Assembly (NCBI RefSeq): GCF_023016805.1
Contig: NZ_JALKCH010000008.1
Location: 152,788 to 216,787 of the forward strand
From: Ancylobacter crimeensis
GTDB taxonomy: Bacteria > Pseudomonadota > Alphaproteobacteria > Rhizobiales > Xanthobacteraceae
Direction: 5' to 3'
Length of the DNA stretch: 64,000 bases
Shown here: positions 36,247 to 44,871 of the stretch, in pieces
Layout of the letters: each line of letters starts with the position of its first letter
Numbering within the stretch: the stretch's first letter is position 1
Translations under genes and position numbers: made by a program
The notes under the pieces: model-generated
Database searches by the model: none
Seen by the model: the letters and a program-made list of their open reading frames with translations, nothing else
Told to the model about the DNA's origin: nothing

Positions 36247-37590
36247 GTGAACACGGTGACGGAACGTGGCAATGAGGAACCGGGCGGCGCTTCTTGCCTC
36301 GGACGGGTGCTCCATTATGTGAGGATTCTGGCGTCCGGGGTCTTCGCGCACAGTGCCTATGCCCGGGTTTATCTGGGTAGCCGGCTGTATCTGCCGTTTG
36401 CACTCGTTCATTACGTGGCCGTCGGCGAGGCCCGGGGAAACCGACCGCATCCCTTCTTCGATCCGCTTTATTCCCCCGCGAACCTGTCTGCCGGCGGCGG
36501 TGCGGCGTTCGCGCGGTTCCTGTCGGAACGACGATCCGGCCCGGCTTGTGCGGAGTTCGACGCGGATTGGTATGTCGAGCGTCATCCGCAGGTGGCAGCC
36601 TCCGGGCTTTCGGCATGGGAGCATTACCGTCGTCATGGCCTCACGCACGGCGAGGATCCGGCACCCGATGTGTCGCTCGAATGGATCCTGCGCATTCACA
36701 AGCGCCGGCGCGGACGGCTGCTGCGCGACCTGATGGGGCTTTTCGCCCGGCGGGTGCGGGAACCCTGGCTTCCGCTCTCCCATGTCGAACTGGCCCGGAA
36801 CCAGCAGGCCTTCCGCGATACCGTCGACCTCGATTTGCGCCAGGCGCTCCCGGAGCGCCGCCATCGCGACCTGGTGTTCGTGCAGACCAATGGCCGCCAC
36901 GAGCCGTCGCTGCACGATGGCGCGCGCCGGTTCGACCTGATGCTGAACCTCTATGCCGAGCCGGAGGGCGCGCTTGGCGCCGCCGACTATGTGGTGCGTC
37001 AGTCCGGCACCAAGTCGACCGCCATCGCGCTGCTGCTGAAGCATCACCCGCATCTGCTGCTGCGTTATGACCGGGTGCTGTTTCTCGACGACGATGTCGA
37101 GATCGCCCCAGAGACGATCGCAACCTTCTTCGCGGTCATGGACAGCGAACGTCTCGATCTCGCGCAGCCGTCGCTCACTGCCGATTCCAGCAGCTATTTT
37201 CCCGTGCTCATGCAGCAGGGGGGCAGGGCTGCGCCGTGGCGGCCGGTTACCGCGGTGGAAATCATGATGCCGGCGCTGAGCCGGCGGGCGCTGGAGACAT
37301 GTGGATCCGTGTTCGCACGCGGCATCAGCGGCTATGGCATCGACATCCTGCTCGGGGCGCAGGTGCGCAGCCTCGGCTGGCGGGTGGGCGTCGTCGACCG
37401 CGCCGTGGCGCGCCACGCGACGCCGGTGGATTCCGAGAACGGCACGTTCTACCGCTACCTCAAGAGTCGGCGCATCGACCCGATGATCGAGATGTGGGAC
37501 ATGCTGGACGGCAGTGGCGAGACCAACCGGATCGAGGCCGAGCCGGCAGCCGGGGGCCGAGCCGGCGGGACAGGGGCGGCCGGAGCCTGA
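36247..37590 (+). CDS. DUF707 glycosyltransferase-like protein with N-terminal surface-polysaccharide repeats
   Basis: A 447-residue protein; GTG 36247 is chosen because AGGAG lies four bases upstream. Residues about 45-140 hold two copies of a motif common in polysaccharide glycosyltransferases (HYVAVGEARGNRPHPFFDP, then FDADWYVERHPQVAASG and WEHYRRHGLTHGEDPAPD). Residues about 215-420 match DUF707: LRYDRVLFLDDDVEI with a DDD metal-binding-like triad, then LDLAQPSLTADS, ISGYGIDILLGAQV and VARHATPVDSENGTFYRYL. This resembles a GT-A fold. It is divergent from rfbC, so transfer of a sugar, perhaps rhamnose, onto a surface glycan is an inference from context. Confidence 0.72.
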   Translation: MNTVTERGNEEPGGASCLGRVLHYVRILASGVFAHSAYARVYLGSRLYLPFALVHYVAVGEARGNRPHPFFDPLYSPANLSAGGGAAFARFLSERRSGPACAEFDADWYVERHPQVAASGLSAWEHYRRHGLTHGEDPAPDVSLEWILRIHKRRRGRLLRDLMGLFARRVREPWLPLSHVELARNQQAFRDTVDLDLRQALPERRHRDLVFVQTNGRHEPSLHDGARRFDLMLNLYAEPEGALGAADYVVRQSGTKSTAIALLLKHHPHLLLRYDRVLFLDDDVEIAPETIATFFAVMDSERLDLAQPSLTADSSSYFPVLMQQGGRAAPWRPVTAVEIMMPALSRRALETCGSVFARGISGYGIDILLGAQVRSLGWRVGVVDRAVARHATPVDSENGTFYRYLKSRRIDPMIEMWDMLDGSGETNRIEAEPAAGGRAGGTGAAGA

Positions 37591-37681
37591 CGCCGGCTTC
37601 CGCCGCCGTCCTGCACATCGGACGGTTGCCTTGCACGCTGTTCCGCGCTCGATTGCGCAGCCGACAAGACGGGAGAGCCTG

Positions 37682-38194
37682 ATGCCGCGTCGTCGCCAGA
37701 GCTTCGAGCCGGGCCATGCCCGCAAGTTTCTTGTCGTGGTCGACGAAACCCCGGAATGCGACCGCGCGCTCTACTACGCGGCACGCCGGGCCTCGCGCAC
37801 CGGCGGCGGGGTGGTGATGTTGACCGTCATGGATCTTGCCGATGCGTCCAGCCAGTGGCTCGGGGTCGGCGATCTGATGCGTGCCGAGGCCAGCGAGCAG
37901 GCCAATGCCCGGCTCGAGCATTTCGCCGCGCGGGTGCGCCGCCTCTCCGGGGTCGAGCCCGAGCGCGTGCTGCGCGAGGGCAAGGTGGCGGACGAGGTGG
38001 TGCGGCTGATCGAGGCCGACGAGGACATCGCCATCCTCGTTCTCGCCGCCGCTACCGGTTCGGAAGGCCCGGGGCCGCTGATCGCTGCGCTGGCGAGCGG
38101 AAGCGCCGCCCACGGTGCGTGGCCGCGGCTGCTGGTGCCGATCACGCTCGTGCCGGGAAGCCTGACCGATGACGAGATCGATGCGCTGGCCTGA
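37682..38194 (+). CDS. Universal stress protein (UspA family)
   Basis: A 170-residue UspA-fold protein: KFLVVVDETPECDRALYYAARRASRTGGGVVMLTVMD at the N-terminus, EEADEDIAILVLAAATG-like strand near residue 120, and GPGPLIAALASGSA followed by WPRLLVPITLVPG, where ATP-binding members carry G-x2-G-x9-G(S/T). The nucleotide loop is not perfectly conserved, so ATP binding is uncertain. GGGAGAG precedes ATG 37682. It starts the long + strand gene series ahead of nfu. No EcfG-type promoter is evident upstream. Confidence 0.85.
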   Translation: MPRRRQSFEPGHARKFLVVVDETPECDRALYYAARRASRTGGGVVMLTVMDLADASSQWLGVGDLMRAEASEQANARLEHFAARVRRLSGVEPERVLREGKVADEVVRLIEADEDIAILVLAAATGSEGPGPLIAALASGSAAHGAWPRLLVPITLVPGSLTDDEIDALA

Positions 38195-38300
38195 TGGCGC
38201 CCGGCTTTCCCGCCCTTTCTTTGCCCGCGTCGAGCGCCTATCTAGAAGCCTGACAACCCACGCCGGCGGGACCTTGAATCCCGCATGGACGGAGCGAGCC

Positions 38301-38855
38301 ATGTTCATCCAGACCGAAGCCACCCCGAACCCTGCAACCCTCAAATTCCTGCCGGGCCGCACCGTGCTCGGCCAGGGCACCTTCGAGGCCCGCAACCGTG
38401 AGGAAGCCGCCGGCTCGCCGCTGGCGCAGGCGCTGTTCGAGGTGCCGGGCATAACGGGCGTGTTCTTCGGCTCGGATTTCGTGACCGTGACCAAGGATGT
38501 CGCGGACTGGGCGCATCTCAAGCCGGCCATCCTCGGCGCCATCATGGAGCACTTCGTTTCCGGCAAGCCGCTGCTCGCCGGAGAGGCGTCCGAGGTCGAG
38601 GAGGACACCTTCTTCGAGAGCAAGGATGCCGGCATCGTGGACACCATCCGCGAATTGATCGACACCCGGGTGCGGCCGGCGGTGGCCAATGACGGCGGCG
38701 ACATCACCTTCCGCGGCTATCGCGACGGCGTCGTCTTCCTCGCCATGAAGGGTTCGTGCTCGGGCTGCCCGTCCTCGACCGCCACGCTCAAGAACGGCAT
38801 CGAGAACCTGCTGCGTCATTTCGTGCCCGATGTGGTCGAGGTGCGGCCGGTCTGA
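38301..38855 (+). CDS. NifU/Nfu-type Fe-S cluster scaffold or carrier
   Basis: A 184-residue protein. An N-terminal Nfu_N domain (FIQTEATPNPATLKFLPGRTVL, and GITGVFFGSDFVTVTK near residue 50) is followed by a C-terminal NifU-like domain with DGGDITFRGY near 132 and the cluster-binding C-x-x-C in GSCSGCPSS near residue 153. This is the Nfu1 type found in alphaproteobacteria and mitochondria, delivering 4Fe-4S clusters to target enzymes such as MiaB, encoded downstream. ATG 38301 matches the family start exactly. Confidence 0.92.
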   Translation: MFIQTEATPNPATLKFLPGRTVLGQGTFEARNREEAAGSPLAQALFEVPGITGVFFGSDFVTVTKDVADWAHLKPAILGAIMEHFVSGKPLLAGEASEVEEDTFFESKDAGIVDTIRELIDTRVRPAVANDGGDITFRGYRDGVVFLAMKGSCSGCPSSTATLKNGIENLLRHFVPDVVEVRPV

Positions 38856-38943
38856 AGACCGCAGAGCCTGAGGCCGGGGACGCCGCCGCATCCTCGCTTC
38901 TGTCCCGCCCCGTTCCCATGCCATTGTGGGGACGGAGTGTGAC

Positions 38944-39624
38944 ATGCTGATTCTTGCCATCGACACCGCGCTGGAGGCCTGCGCCGCCGCGCTCCACAAC
39001 GTCGAAACCGATACGACGCTTGCCGTCGAGCGGCTGCCGATGGCGCGCGGGCATGCCGAGACGCTGGTGCCCATGATCGGGCGGCTGATGGAGCAGGCGA
39101 AGACCTCGTTCGACACCATCGATGCCTTTGCCGTGACCGTGGGCCCGGGCAGCTTTACCGGGCTTCGGGTGGGGCTGTCTGCGGCCCGCGGCTTCGGGCT
39201 CGCCACCGGGCGCCCGGTCATAGGGCTGTCGACGCTCGCGACGCTGGCCGCCCCTCCGCTCGCGGACGAGGATGCCGTCCCGGTGGTTGCCGCGCTCGAT
39301 GCCCGGCACGAGAATCTCTATGTCCAGATGTTCGGCGCCGGCGGGCGCGTGCTGATCGGGGCGCGTGCGATGAATGTGCGCGACGCCGCGCGCGCGGTCG
39401 CGATCGGCCCGGTGCGGCTTGTGGGATCGGGCGCCGCGATCCTCGCCGAGCACTGGCCGGCGGGTCAGCCGGCCCCGCTCAGCGTGGATGCCGAGGCGAC
39501 GCCGGATCCGGTCTGGCTGGCGCGCCTCGCCGCCATCGCCGATCCCGCCCGCTCGCCGCCGCGCCCGCTCTATCTGCGCGGCCCCGATGCCCGGCCGCAG
39601 GATGGCGCCCGGATCGCCCGTTGA
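38944..39624 (+). CDS. tsaB: tRNA threonylcarbamoyladenosine synthesis protein TsaB
   Basis: A 226-residue ASKHA-fold protein that partners TsaD and TsaE to form t6A37 in ANN-decoding tRNAs. Seen: ILAIDTALEACAAAL at the N-terminus, MARGHAETLVPMI near residue 36, and VTVGPGSFTGLRVGLSAARGFGLATG near residue 65, all TsaB signatures. GGAG precedes ATG 38944. Its stop overlaps the rimI start by one base. It lacks the metal-binding His pair of TsaD, as expected. Confidence 0.94.
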   Translation: MLILAIDTALEACAAALHNVETDTTLAVERLPMARGHAETLVPMIGRLMEQAKTSFDTIDAFAVTVGPGSFTGLRVGLSAARGFGLATGRPVIGLSTLATLAAPPLADEDAVPVVAALDARHENLYVQMFGAGGRVLIGARAMNVRDAARAVAIGPVRLVGSGAAILAEHWPAGQPAPLSVDAEATPDPVWLARLAAIADPARSPPRPLYLRGPDARPQDGARIAR

Positions 39625-40115
39625 TGAGCGGTTTGCTGTCGCGCTTCTTTCCCGACCGGCCCCCTGCGTTGCGGGTGGCCACAAGCCGGGACGCCGCGGC
39701 GCTGGCAGGCCTCCATGCCGGGGCGTTCCACATCGCCTGGGATGCCGCCGAATTCGAGCGGCTGCTCGCCGACCGGCTCAGCCTCGCTTTCCTGGCTACC
39801 GACGGCCCCCAGGGGGCCCCGATCGGCTTCATCCTCACCCGCGGCGTGTTGCCGGAAACCGAGATTCTCTCGGTTGCGGTGGCGCCGCGCTGGCGCGGGC
39901 GCGGACTCGGTCGACAATTGGTGGAAGCCGTCTTCGGCCGGCTCGCCGCCGAGGGCTACACCACCGTTTTCCTCGAAGTGGAGGAGGGGAACGCGGCGGC
40001 GCGCAAGCTTTATGCACGCGCCGGCTTTCGCGAGATCGGCCGGCGTTCGGGCTATTATCGCACGCAAGGCGGCGTTCCGGCCGCCGCGCTGACCATGCGC
40101 CGCGACATCGCCTGA
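39624..40115 (+). CDS. rimI: GNAT N-acetyltransferase, RimI-type (ribosomal protein S18 alanine acetyltransferase)
   Basis: A 163-residue GNAT-fold protein with the acetyl-CoA loop VAPRWRGRGLGRQLVE near residue 87 and motif B FLEVEEGNAAARKLYARAGFREIGRRSGYY near residue 115, the pattern of RimI. It acetylates the N-terminal Ala of S18 in E. coli. ATG 39624 (TGATG overlap with tsaB) is preferred to TTG 39621. The tsaB-rimI pair is widely conserved. A minor 6-bp hairpin at 40128-40143 lies between it and the Fur-family gene. Confidence 0.92.
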   Translation: MSGLLSRFFPDRPPALRVATSRDAAALAGLHAGAFHIAWDAAEFERLLADRLSLAFLATDGPQGAPIGFILTRGVLPETEILSVAVAPRWRGRGLGRQLVEAVFGRLAAEGYTTVFLEVEEGNAAARKLYARAGFREIGRRSGYYRTQGGVPAAALTMRRDIA

Positions 40116-40206
40116 GAGCGGTTTCACACGGCAATCGCCGTGACGTGGTTGCCTAGGTGGGCACAGGCGTCCTAAGGCTGGGGCGGGATGTGAGACGGGC
40201 GTGACG

Positions 40207-40677
40207 ATGACCGAGAAGCCGACCGCGATCGAGGAAGCCTGCATGACGCTCGGCCTGCGCATGACCGATCAGCGACGGGTCATTGCGCGTGTGATCTCCG
40301 ATGCGCAGGATCATCCCGACGTCGAGGAACTGCACCGCCGCGCCGCGGCCGTGGACGACCGCATCTCGATCTCGACGGTCTACCGTACGGTGAAGCTGTT
40401 CGAGGATGCGGGCATCATCGAGCGGCACGACTTCCGCGACGGCCGCTCGCGCTACGAGCCGGTGCCGGACGAGCATCACGACCATCTGATCGACCTGCGC
40501 TCCGGCACGGTCGTCGAGTTCCGCTCCGAGGAGATCGAGCGGTTGCAGGAGGAGGTGGCGCGCCGTCTCGGCTTCCGTCTCGTCGGCCACCGGCTCGAAC
40601 TCTATGGCGTGCCGCTCGACGCGCCCGAAAAGGCGCCGCCGTCTCCCTCCACGACTTCGGACCTGTCGAAGGACTGA
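40207..40677 (+). CDS. Fur-family metalloregulator, probably Mur (manganese-responsive)
   Basis: About 156 residues; ATG 40207 follows an in-frame GTG at 40201 and either may be used. The winged helix is MTDQRRVIARVISDAQDHPDVEELHRRAAAVDDRISISTVYRTVKLFEDAGII. The metal site HHDHLIDLRSG is present, but the C-x-x-C of enterobacterial Fur is absent, as in alphaproteobacterial Mur/Fur. Such proteins repress the mntH or sit transporter genes with Mn, or act as Fur. Tight neighbours: plsC starts 3 bases after its stop. Confidence 0.9.
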   Translation: MTEKPTAIEEACMTLGLRMTDQRRVIARVISDAQDHPDVEELHRRAAAVDDRISISTVYRTVKLFEDAGIIERHDFRDGRSRYEPVPDEHHDHLIDLRSGTVVEFRSEEIERLQEEVARRLGFRLVGHRLELYGVPLDAPEKAPPSPSTTSDLSKD

Positions 40678-40680
40678 GCC

Positions 40681-41499
40681 GTGGAGCGCCTCCATGGTGG
40701 CATGGGTGGCGGTCTCGGGCGGCTGCGCGTCGCCTGCGTGCTCGCCGGGGTGCTGGGGCTGGTTGCGATCGGCATCCCCCTGCAGTGGTTCTCGCTGCGC
40801 CTCGGGCTGCCCAGCCGGCGCTTCATCCCCCTGCTGTTCCACCGCGCTGCGCTGGCGCTGCTCGGCGTGCGGGTGCGGGTGGTGGGGGAGGTGGAGGCGG
40901 CGCGCCCGCTGATCCTGGCGGCGAATCATGTGTCGTGGCTCGACATCCTGGTGCTCGGCTCGTGCGTGCCGCTCGGCTTCGTCGCCAAGAGCGAGATCGG
41001 GCGCTGGCCCGGCATCGGCCTGCTCGCCCGCCTGCAGCGTACGGTCTTCGTCGATCGCTCCAGCCGGACCGATACAGGGCGGGTCAATCGGGAGATAGCG
41101 GCGCGGCTGGCGGAAGGCGATCCGGTCGTGCTGTTTGCCGAGGGCACGTCGAGCGACGGCAACCGGGTGCTCGCTTTCCGTTCCGCCCTGCTGGGCGCGA
41201 CCCGCGAGGCGATGGACGGTGCGGGCGGAGGCGGAGCGCTCGTCCAGCCGGTCGCGCTTGCCTATGTCGCGCAAGGCGGTATCCCGCTCGGCCGGCAGCG
41301 CCGCCCGCTGGTCGCCTGGTATGGCGACATGGACCTTGCCCCCCATCTCATCGAGGTGATGAAGCGCGGTGCCATCGATGTGGAGCTGCATTTCGGCGCG
41401 CCGATCGCTGGCGGCGACCGCAAGAAGGTGACGCTTGCCGCCGAGCGCGCCGCACGCCGCATGCTGGGCGGTGCGCTTACCGGACGCCAGCGGGGATAA
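40681..41499 (+). CDS. plsC: 1-acyl-sn-glycerol-3-phosphate acyltransferase (PlsC family)
   Basis: A 272-residue membrane-bound acyltransferase making phosphatidic acid. GTG 40681 is the start, three bases after the Fur-family stop. Seen: one N-terminal membrane helix (about residues 17-37), the catalytic NHVSWLDILVLG (H-x4-D) near residue 81, and motif III FAEGTSSDGNRVLAF near residue 150. The conserved cluster position (Fur-plsC-miaB) in Rhizobiales supports it, although some of these homologues act on lyso-ornithine lipids (OlsA), which sequence alone cannot exclude. Confidence 0.9.
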   Translation: MERLHGGMGGGLGRLRVACVLAGVLGLVAIGIPLQWFSLRLGLPSRRFIPLLFHRAALALLGVRVRVVGEVEAARPLILAANHVSWLDILVLGSCVPLGFVAKSEIGRWPGIGLLARLQRTVFVDRSSRTDTGRVNREIAARLAEGDPVVLFAEGTSSDGNRVLAFRSALLGATREAMDGAGGGGALVQPVALAYVAQGGIPLGRQRRPLVAWYGDMDLAPHLIEVMKRGAIDVELHFGAPIAGGDRKKVTLAAERAARRMLGGALTGRQRG

Positions 41500-41762
41500 G
41501 GCGTGGCGCATTCCCTTTTTTCCGGAATCCGGTTAAAGGTAGAGTCGACGTAGCCTCAGGAGCAGAACCCTATCGCGACCTTCCATACGAGCAAGCTGGG
41601 CACCAGTGAGCTGGAAACGAGCGGAGGACGGCGATTGCCTTCACCGCGCCGTCGCATGGGCACGCCACAGTCTGCAGCGCGCGGGAGCGCGCCGCCTTCG
41701 TCACATCCCTTCATGTCCGGTCCGCTTTCCCGTGCCTGCGGCCGTGCCCACCCTTGAGTCCC

Positions 41763-43202
41763 ATGAGCGAACCCCGGAAGCTTTTCGTCAAATCCTTCGG
41801 TTGCCAGATGAACGTCTATGACGCCCAGCGCATGACGGATCAGCTTGCACGCGAGGGTTATGTCGAGACGGACACCGCGGACGATGCCGACCTCGTCATC
41901 CTGAACACCTGCCACATCCGCGAGAAGGCGGCCGAGAAGGTCTATTCCGAACTCGGCCGGCTTAGGAAGCAGCAGGAGGAGCTGGGGCGCCGCACGATGG
42001 TGGCGGTCGCCGGCTGCGTGGCGCAGGCCGAGGGCGCCGAGATCGTGAAGCGCGCCCATGGCGTCGATCTCGTGGTCGGCCCGCAAAGTTATCACCGGCT
42101 GCCGGAGCTGATTGCCGAGGCGCAGAGCCGCGGCACCCACAAGCGCGCCCGGATCGTAGAGACCGAGTTTCCGGTCGAGGATAAGTTCGACTTCCTGGCG
42201 CCGCCGACCCGTGCCGCCATCGCCAAGCGCGGCCCGACCGCCTTCGTGACGGTGCAGGAAGGCTGCGACAAGTTCTGCACCTTCTGCGTCGTGCCCTATA
42301 CGCGCGGGGCCGAGGTGTCGCGGCCGGTGGCCAAGATCCTCGACGAGGTGAAACGCCTCGCCGATGGCGGGGTGCGCGAGGTCACGCTGATCGGCCAGAA
42401 CGTCAATGCCTATCACGGCGATGACGGTCATGGCTCCCCGGCCGGCCTTGCCGAGCTGGTGCGCCGGGTTGCCGAGGTGCCGGGCATCGCCCGCATCCGC
42501 TACACCACCAGCCATCCTCGCGACATGGATGACGACCTGATCGCCGCCCATCGCGAGATGCCGGCGCTGATGCCTTATCTGCATCTGCCGGTTCAGTCGG
42601 GTTCGAACCGCATTCTCGCGGCGATGAACCGCAAGCATGACCGCGAGCTCTATTTCGAGGTGGTGGAGAAGGTGCGCACGGCGCGCCCCGACATCGCCTT
42701 TTCCTCGGATTTCATCGTTGGCTTTCCCGGCGAGAGCGATGAGGATTTCGCCGACACGATGGATCTCGTGGAGCGCGTCGGCTTTGCGGGGGCCTTCTCC
42801 TTCAAGTACAGCCCGCGGCCCGGTACGCCGGCGGCGGGTTCCGGTTCGCAGCTTCCCGAGGATGTGAAGAACGAGCGCCTCTATGCGCTGCAGGCCCTGC
42901 TGGAGCGCCAGAAAGCGGCGTTCGATGCGGCCTGCCGCGGCCGGCGCTTCGATATCCTCCTCGAAAAGCCCGGCCGTCTGCCGGGTCAACTCATCGGGCG
43001 CTCGCCCTATCTCCAGTCTGTGGTGGTCCTTGCGCCCACGGCCGCGATCGGAACGCTGGCCGAGGTGGATATCCGCGAGGTCAGCACCAGGAGCCTTGCC
43101 GGCACGATCATTGGCGGCGAGGCCTTCGGCAGCGATCGGCCGCCGCAGGGCGGCTTGAGACTGGAAGCCGGCATGGTGCCGGTGGAGAAGGTGGAGGCGT
43201 GA
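41763..43202 (+). CDS. miaB: tRNA-2-methylthio-N6-dimethylallyladenosine synthase MiaB
   Basis: A 479-residue radical-SAM methylthiotransferase. The N-terminal UPF0004 domain includes [15 protein letters not shown] and [15 protein letters not shown] with cluster cysteines; the radical-SAM motif is [17 protein letters not shown] (C-x3-C-x2-C) near residue 170. The TRAM domain closes the protein (about 395-455). It modifies A37 of tRNAs reading U-initial codons. ATG 41763 is chosen over an in-frame TTG nine bases earlier. Its stop overlaps the phoH start (GTGA). About 260 gene-free bases precede it. Confidence 0.96.
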   Translation: MSEPRKLFVKSFGCQMNVYDAQRMTDQLAREGYVETDTADDADLVILNTCHIREKAAEKVYSELGRLRKQQEELGRRTMVAVAGCVAQAEGAEIVKRAHGVDLVVGPQSYHRLPELIAEAQSRGTHKRARIVETEFPVEDKFDFLAPPTRAAIAKRGPTAFVTVQEGCDKFCTFCVVPYTRGAEVSRPVAKILDEVKRLADGGVREVTLIGQNVNAYHGDDGHGSPAGLAELVRRVAEVPGIARIRYTTSHPRDMDDDLIAAHREMPALMPYLHLPVQSGSNRILAAMNRKHDRELYFEVVEKVRTARPDIAFSSDFIVGFPGESDEDFADTMDLVERVGFAGAFSFKYSPRPGTPAAGSGSQLPEDVKNERLYALQALLERQKAAFDAACRGRRFDILLEKPGRLPGQLIGRSPYLQSVVVLAPTAAIGTLAEVDIREVSTRSLAGTIIGGEAFGSDRPPQGGLRLEAGMVPVEKVEA

Positions 43203-44362
43203 GCGTGCGGCGACCCGGATCCGACCATGATCGTTCGCGGGCAGGAAAGTCAGACGGAGGAAGGCCGGACAAGGTCTTCGTCGAACGCGGCGGCGGTGCC
43301 ACGCTCGTCGCGCCCCGCCCGGCGCCGGCCGGCACCGAGGCGCGCTGGACCGATCCCACCGCCGACACGCCGCTCCAGCTCGTGCTGGCCTTCGACGACA
43401 ACCGCCTCGCCAGCCTGCTCTTCGGCCATTACGGCCAGAACCTCGCGCTGATCGAGCGCCGGCTCGAGGTGGTGGCCGAGCAGCGCGGCAACCACGTCGC
43501 GCTGGAGGGCTCGCGCGAGGCCTGCGAGCAGGCACGCCATGTGCTGGAAACGCTCTATGGCCGTCTCAAGAAAGGCGCCGATCTCGGCCCCGGCGATGTC
43601 GAGGGCGTGATCCGCGAGGCAGCCTCCCAAGGCTTCCTGTTCGATTTCGATCCCGCCGCCCGGCGCCAGAGCTTTGACGAGATTTCGCTGCGCCGCCGCC
43701 CGGTGCGGGCGCGCACCGCGGCGCAGGATGCCTATATCCGCGCCCTGAAGCGGCAAACGCTGGTGTTCGGCGTCGGCCCGGCCGGCACCGGCAAGACCTG
43801 GCTCGCCGTTGCCTATGCGGTGCATCTGCTGGAGCGCCGCGCGGTCGACCGGCTCATCCTTTCGCGTCCTGCGGTGGAGGCCGGGGAGCGGCTCGGCTTC
43901 CTGCCCGGCGATATGAAGGAAAAGGTCGATCCCTATCTGCGTCCCATCTATGACGCGCTCCACGATTTGATGGACCGCGCCTATGTGGAGCGGGCGCTCA
44001 CCTCGGGCGAGATCGAGATCGCACCTCTGGCCTTCATGCGCGGACGCACGCTCTCCAATGCCTGCGTGATCCTCGACGAGGCGCAGAACACTACATCAAT
44101 GCAGATGAAGATGTTCCTGACGCGCCTCGGCGAAAACTCGCATATGATCGTAACCGGCGACCCCACCCAGATCGACCTGCCGCCAGGCCAGACCTCCGGT
44201 CTTGCCGAGGCGGTCGACCTGCTCAGCGATGTCGAGGGCGTCGAGGTCTGCCATTTCAGCGCCGCCGACGTGGTGCGGCACGAACTGGTCGGGCGCATCG
44301 TCGCCGCCTATGACGGGCGTGCGCCCACGCCGTCCGCCGACAGCAGGAACCGCCCGCGATGA
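43199..44362 (+). CDS. ybeZ: PhoH-family ATPase (YbeZ)
   Basis: A 387-residue PhoH-like ATPase. A Lys/Arg-rich N-terminus (residues 1-50) is followed by a KH-like region, then the ATPase domain with Walker [18 protein letters not shown] near residue 195 and Walker [23 protein letters not shown] near residue 295. YbeZ works with YbeY in rRNA processing. GTG 43199 overlaps the miaB stop by 4 bases and its own stop overlaps ybeY by 4 bases, so miaB-ybeZ-ybeY are coupled. Confidence 0.93.
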   Translation: MSVRRPGSDHDRSRAGKSDGGRPDKVFVERGGGATLVAPRPAPAGTEARWTDPTADTPLQLVLAFDDNRLASLLFGHYGQNLALIERRLEVVAEQRGNHVALEGSREACEQARHVLETLYGRLKKGADLGPGDVEGVIREAASQGFLFDFDPAARRQSFDEISLRRRPVRARTAAQDAYIRALKRQTLVFGVGPAGTGKTWLAVAYAVHLLERRAVDRLILSRPAVEAGERLGFLPGDMKEKVDPYLRPIYDALHDLMDRAYVERALTSGEIEIAPLAFMRGRTLSNACVILDEAQNTTSMQMKMFLTRLGENSHMIVTGDPTQIDLPPGQTSGLAEAVDLLSDVEGVEVCHFSAADVVRHELVGRIVAAYDGRAPTPSADSRNRPR

Positions 44363-44859
44363 GCGATGGCTCTCTGATCGAGGTCGACGTGCTGGTGGAG
44401 GCCGACTTATGGTCGACCTTTCCCCCGGCCGAGGATCTCGTGGTGCAGGCGGTGATCGCCGCCTGCCGTACCGCGGCCGCGGATCTGCCGGACGGAACCG
44501 AGATAGCGGTCATGCTGACGGACGACGAGGGCATTCGTGCTCTCAACCGCGATTGGCGCGGCAAGGACAAGGCGACCAACGTTCTGTCCTTTCCGACGCC
44601 CGAGATCGCCCGGCAAGGCGGCGATCCCCATCTCGGCGACATCGCGATCGCCTATGAGACGCTGGCGCGCGAGGCGGAGGAGGAGGGCAAGCCGCTGGCC
44701 CACCATCTCCTTCACCTCGCCGTCCACGGTACGTTGCACCTGATCGGCCACGATCACGAGGACGGCGAGGAAGCCGAGGGGATGGAGGCGCTGGAACGCG
44801 TCATCCTCGCGGCGCTCGATGTCCCGGATCCCTATGCCGAGACGGAACCCTTACGCTGA
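44359..44859 (+). CDS. ybeY: Endoribonuclease YbeY
   Basis: A 166-residue zinc-dependent single-strand RNase acting in 16S rRNA 3' maturation and ribosome quality control. The zinc site HLAVHGTLHLIGHDHE (three His) lies near residue 117; ALNRDWRGKDKATNVLSFP near residue 60 is the conserved RNA-binding loop. It overlaps ybeZ by 4 bases and is followed by the corC-like gene after 12 bases. Confidence 0.96.
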   Translation: MSDGSLIEVDVLVEADLWSTFPPAEDLVVQAVIAACRTAAADLPDGTEIAVMLTDDEGIRALNRDWRGKDKATNVLSFPTPEIARQGGDPHLGDIAIAYETLAREAEEEGKPLAHHLLHLAVHGTLHLIGHDHEDGEEAEGMEALERVILAALDVPDPYAETEPLR

Positions 44860-44871
44860 TCCACACGCATC

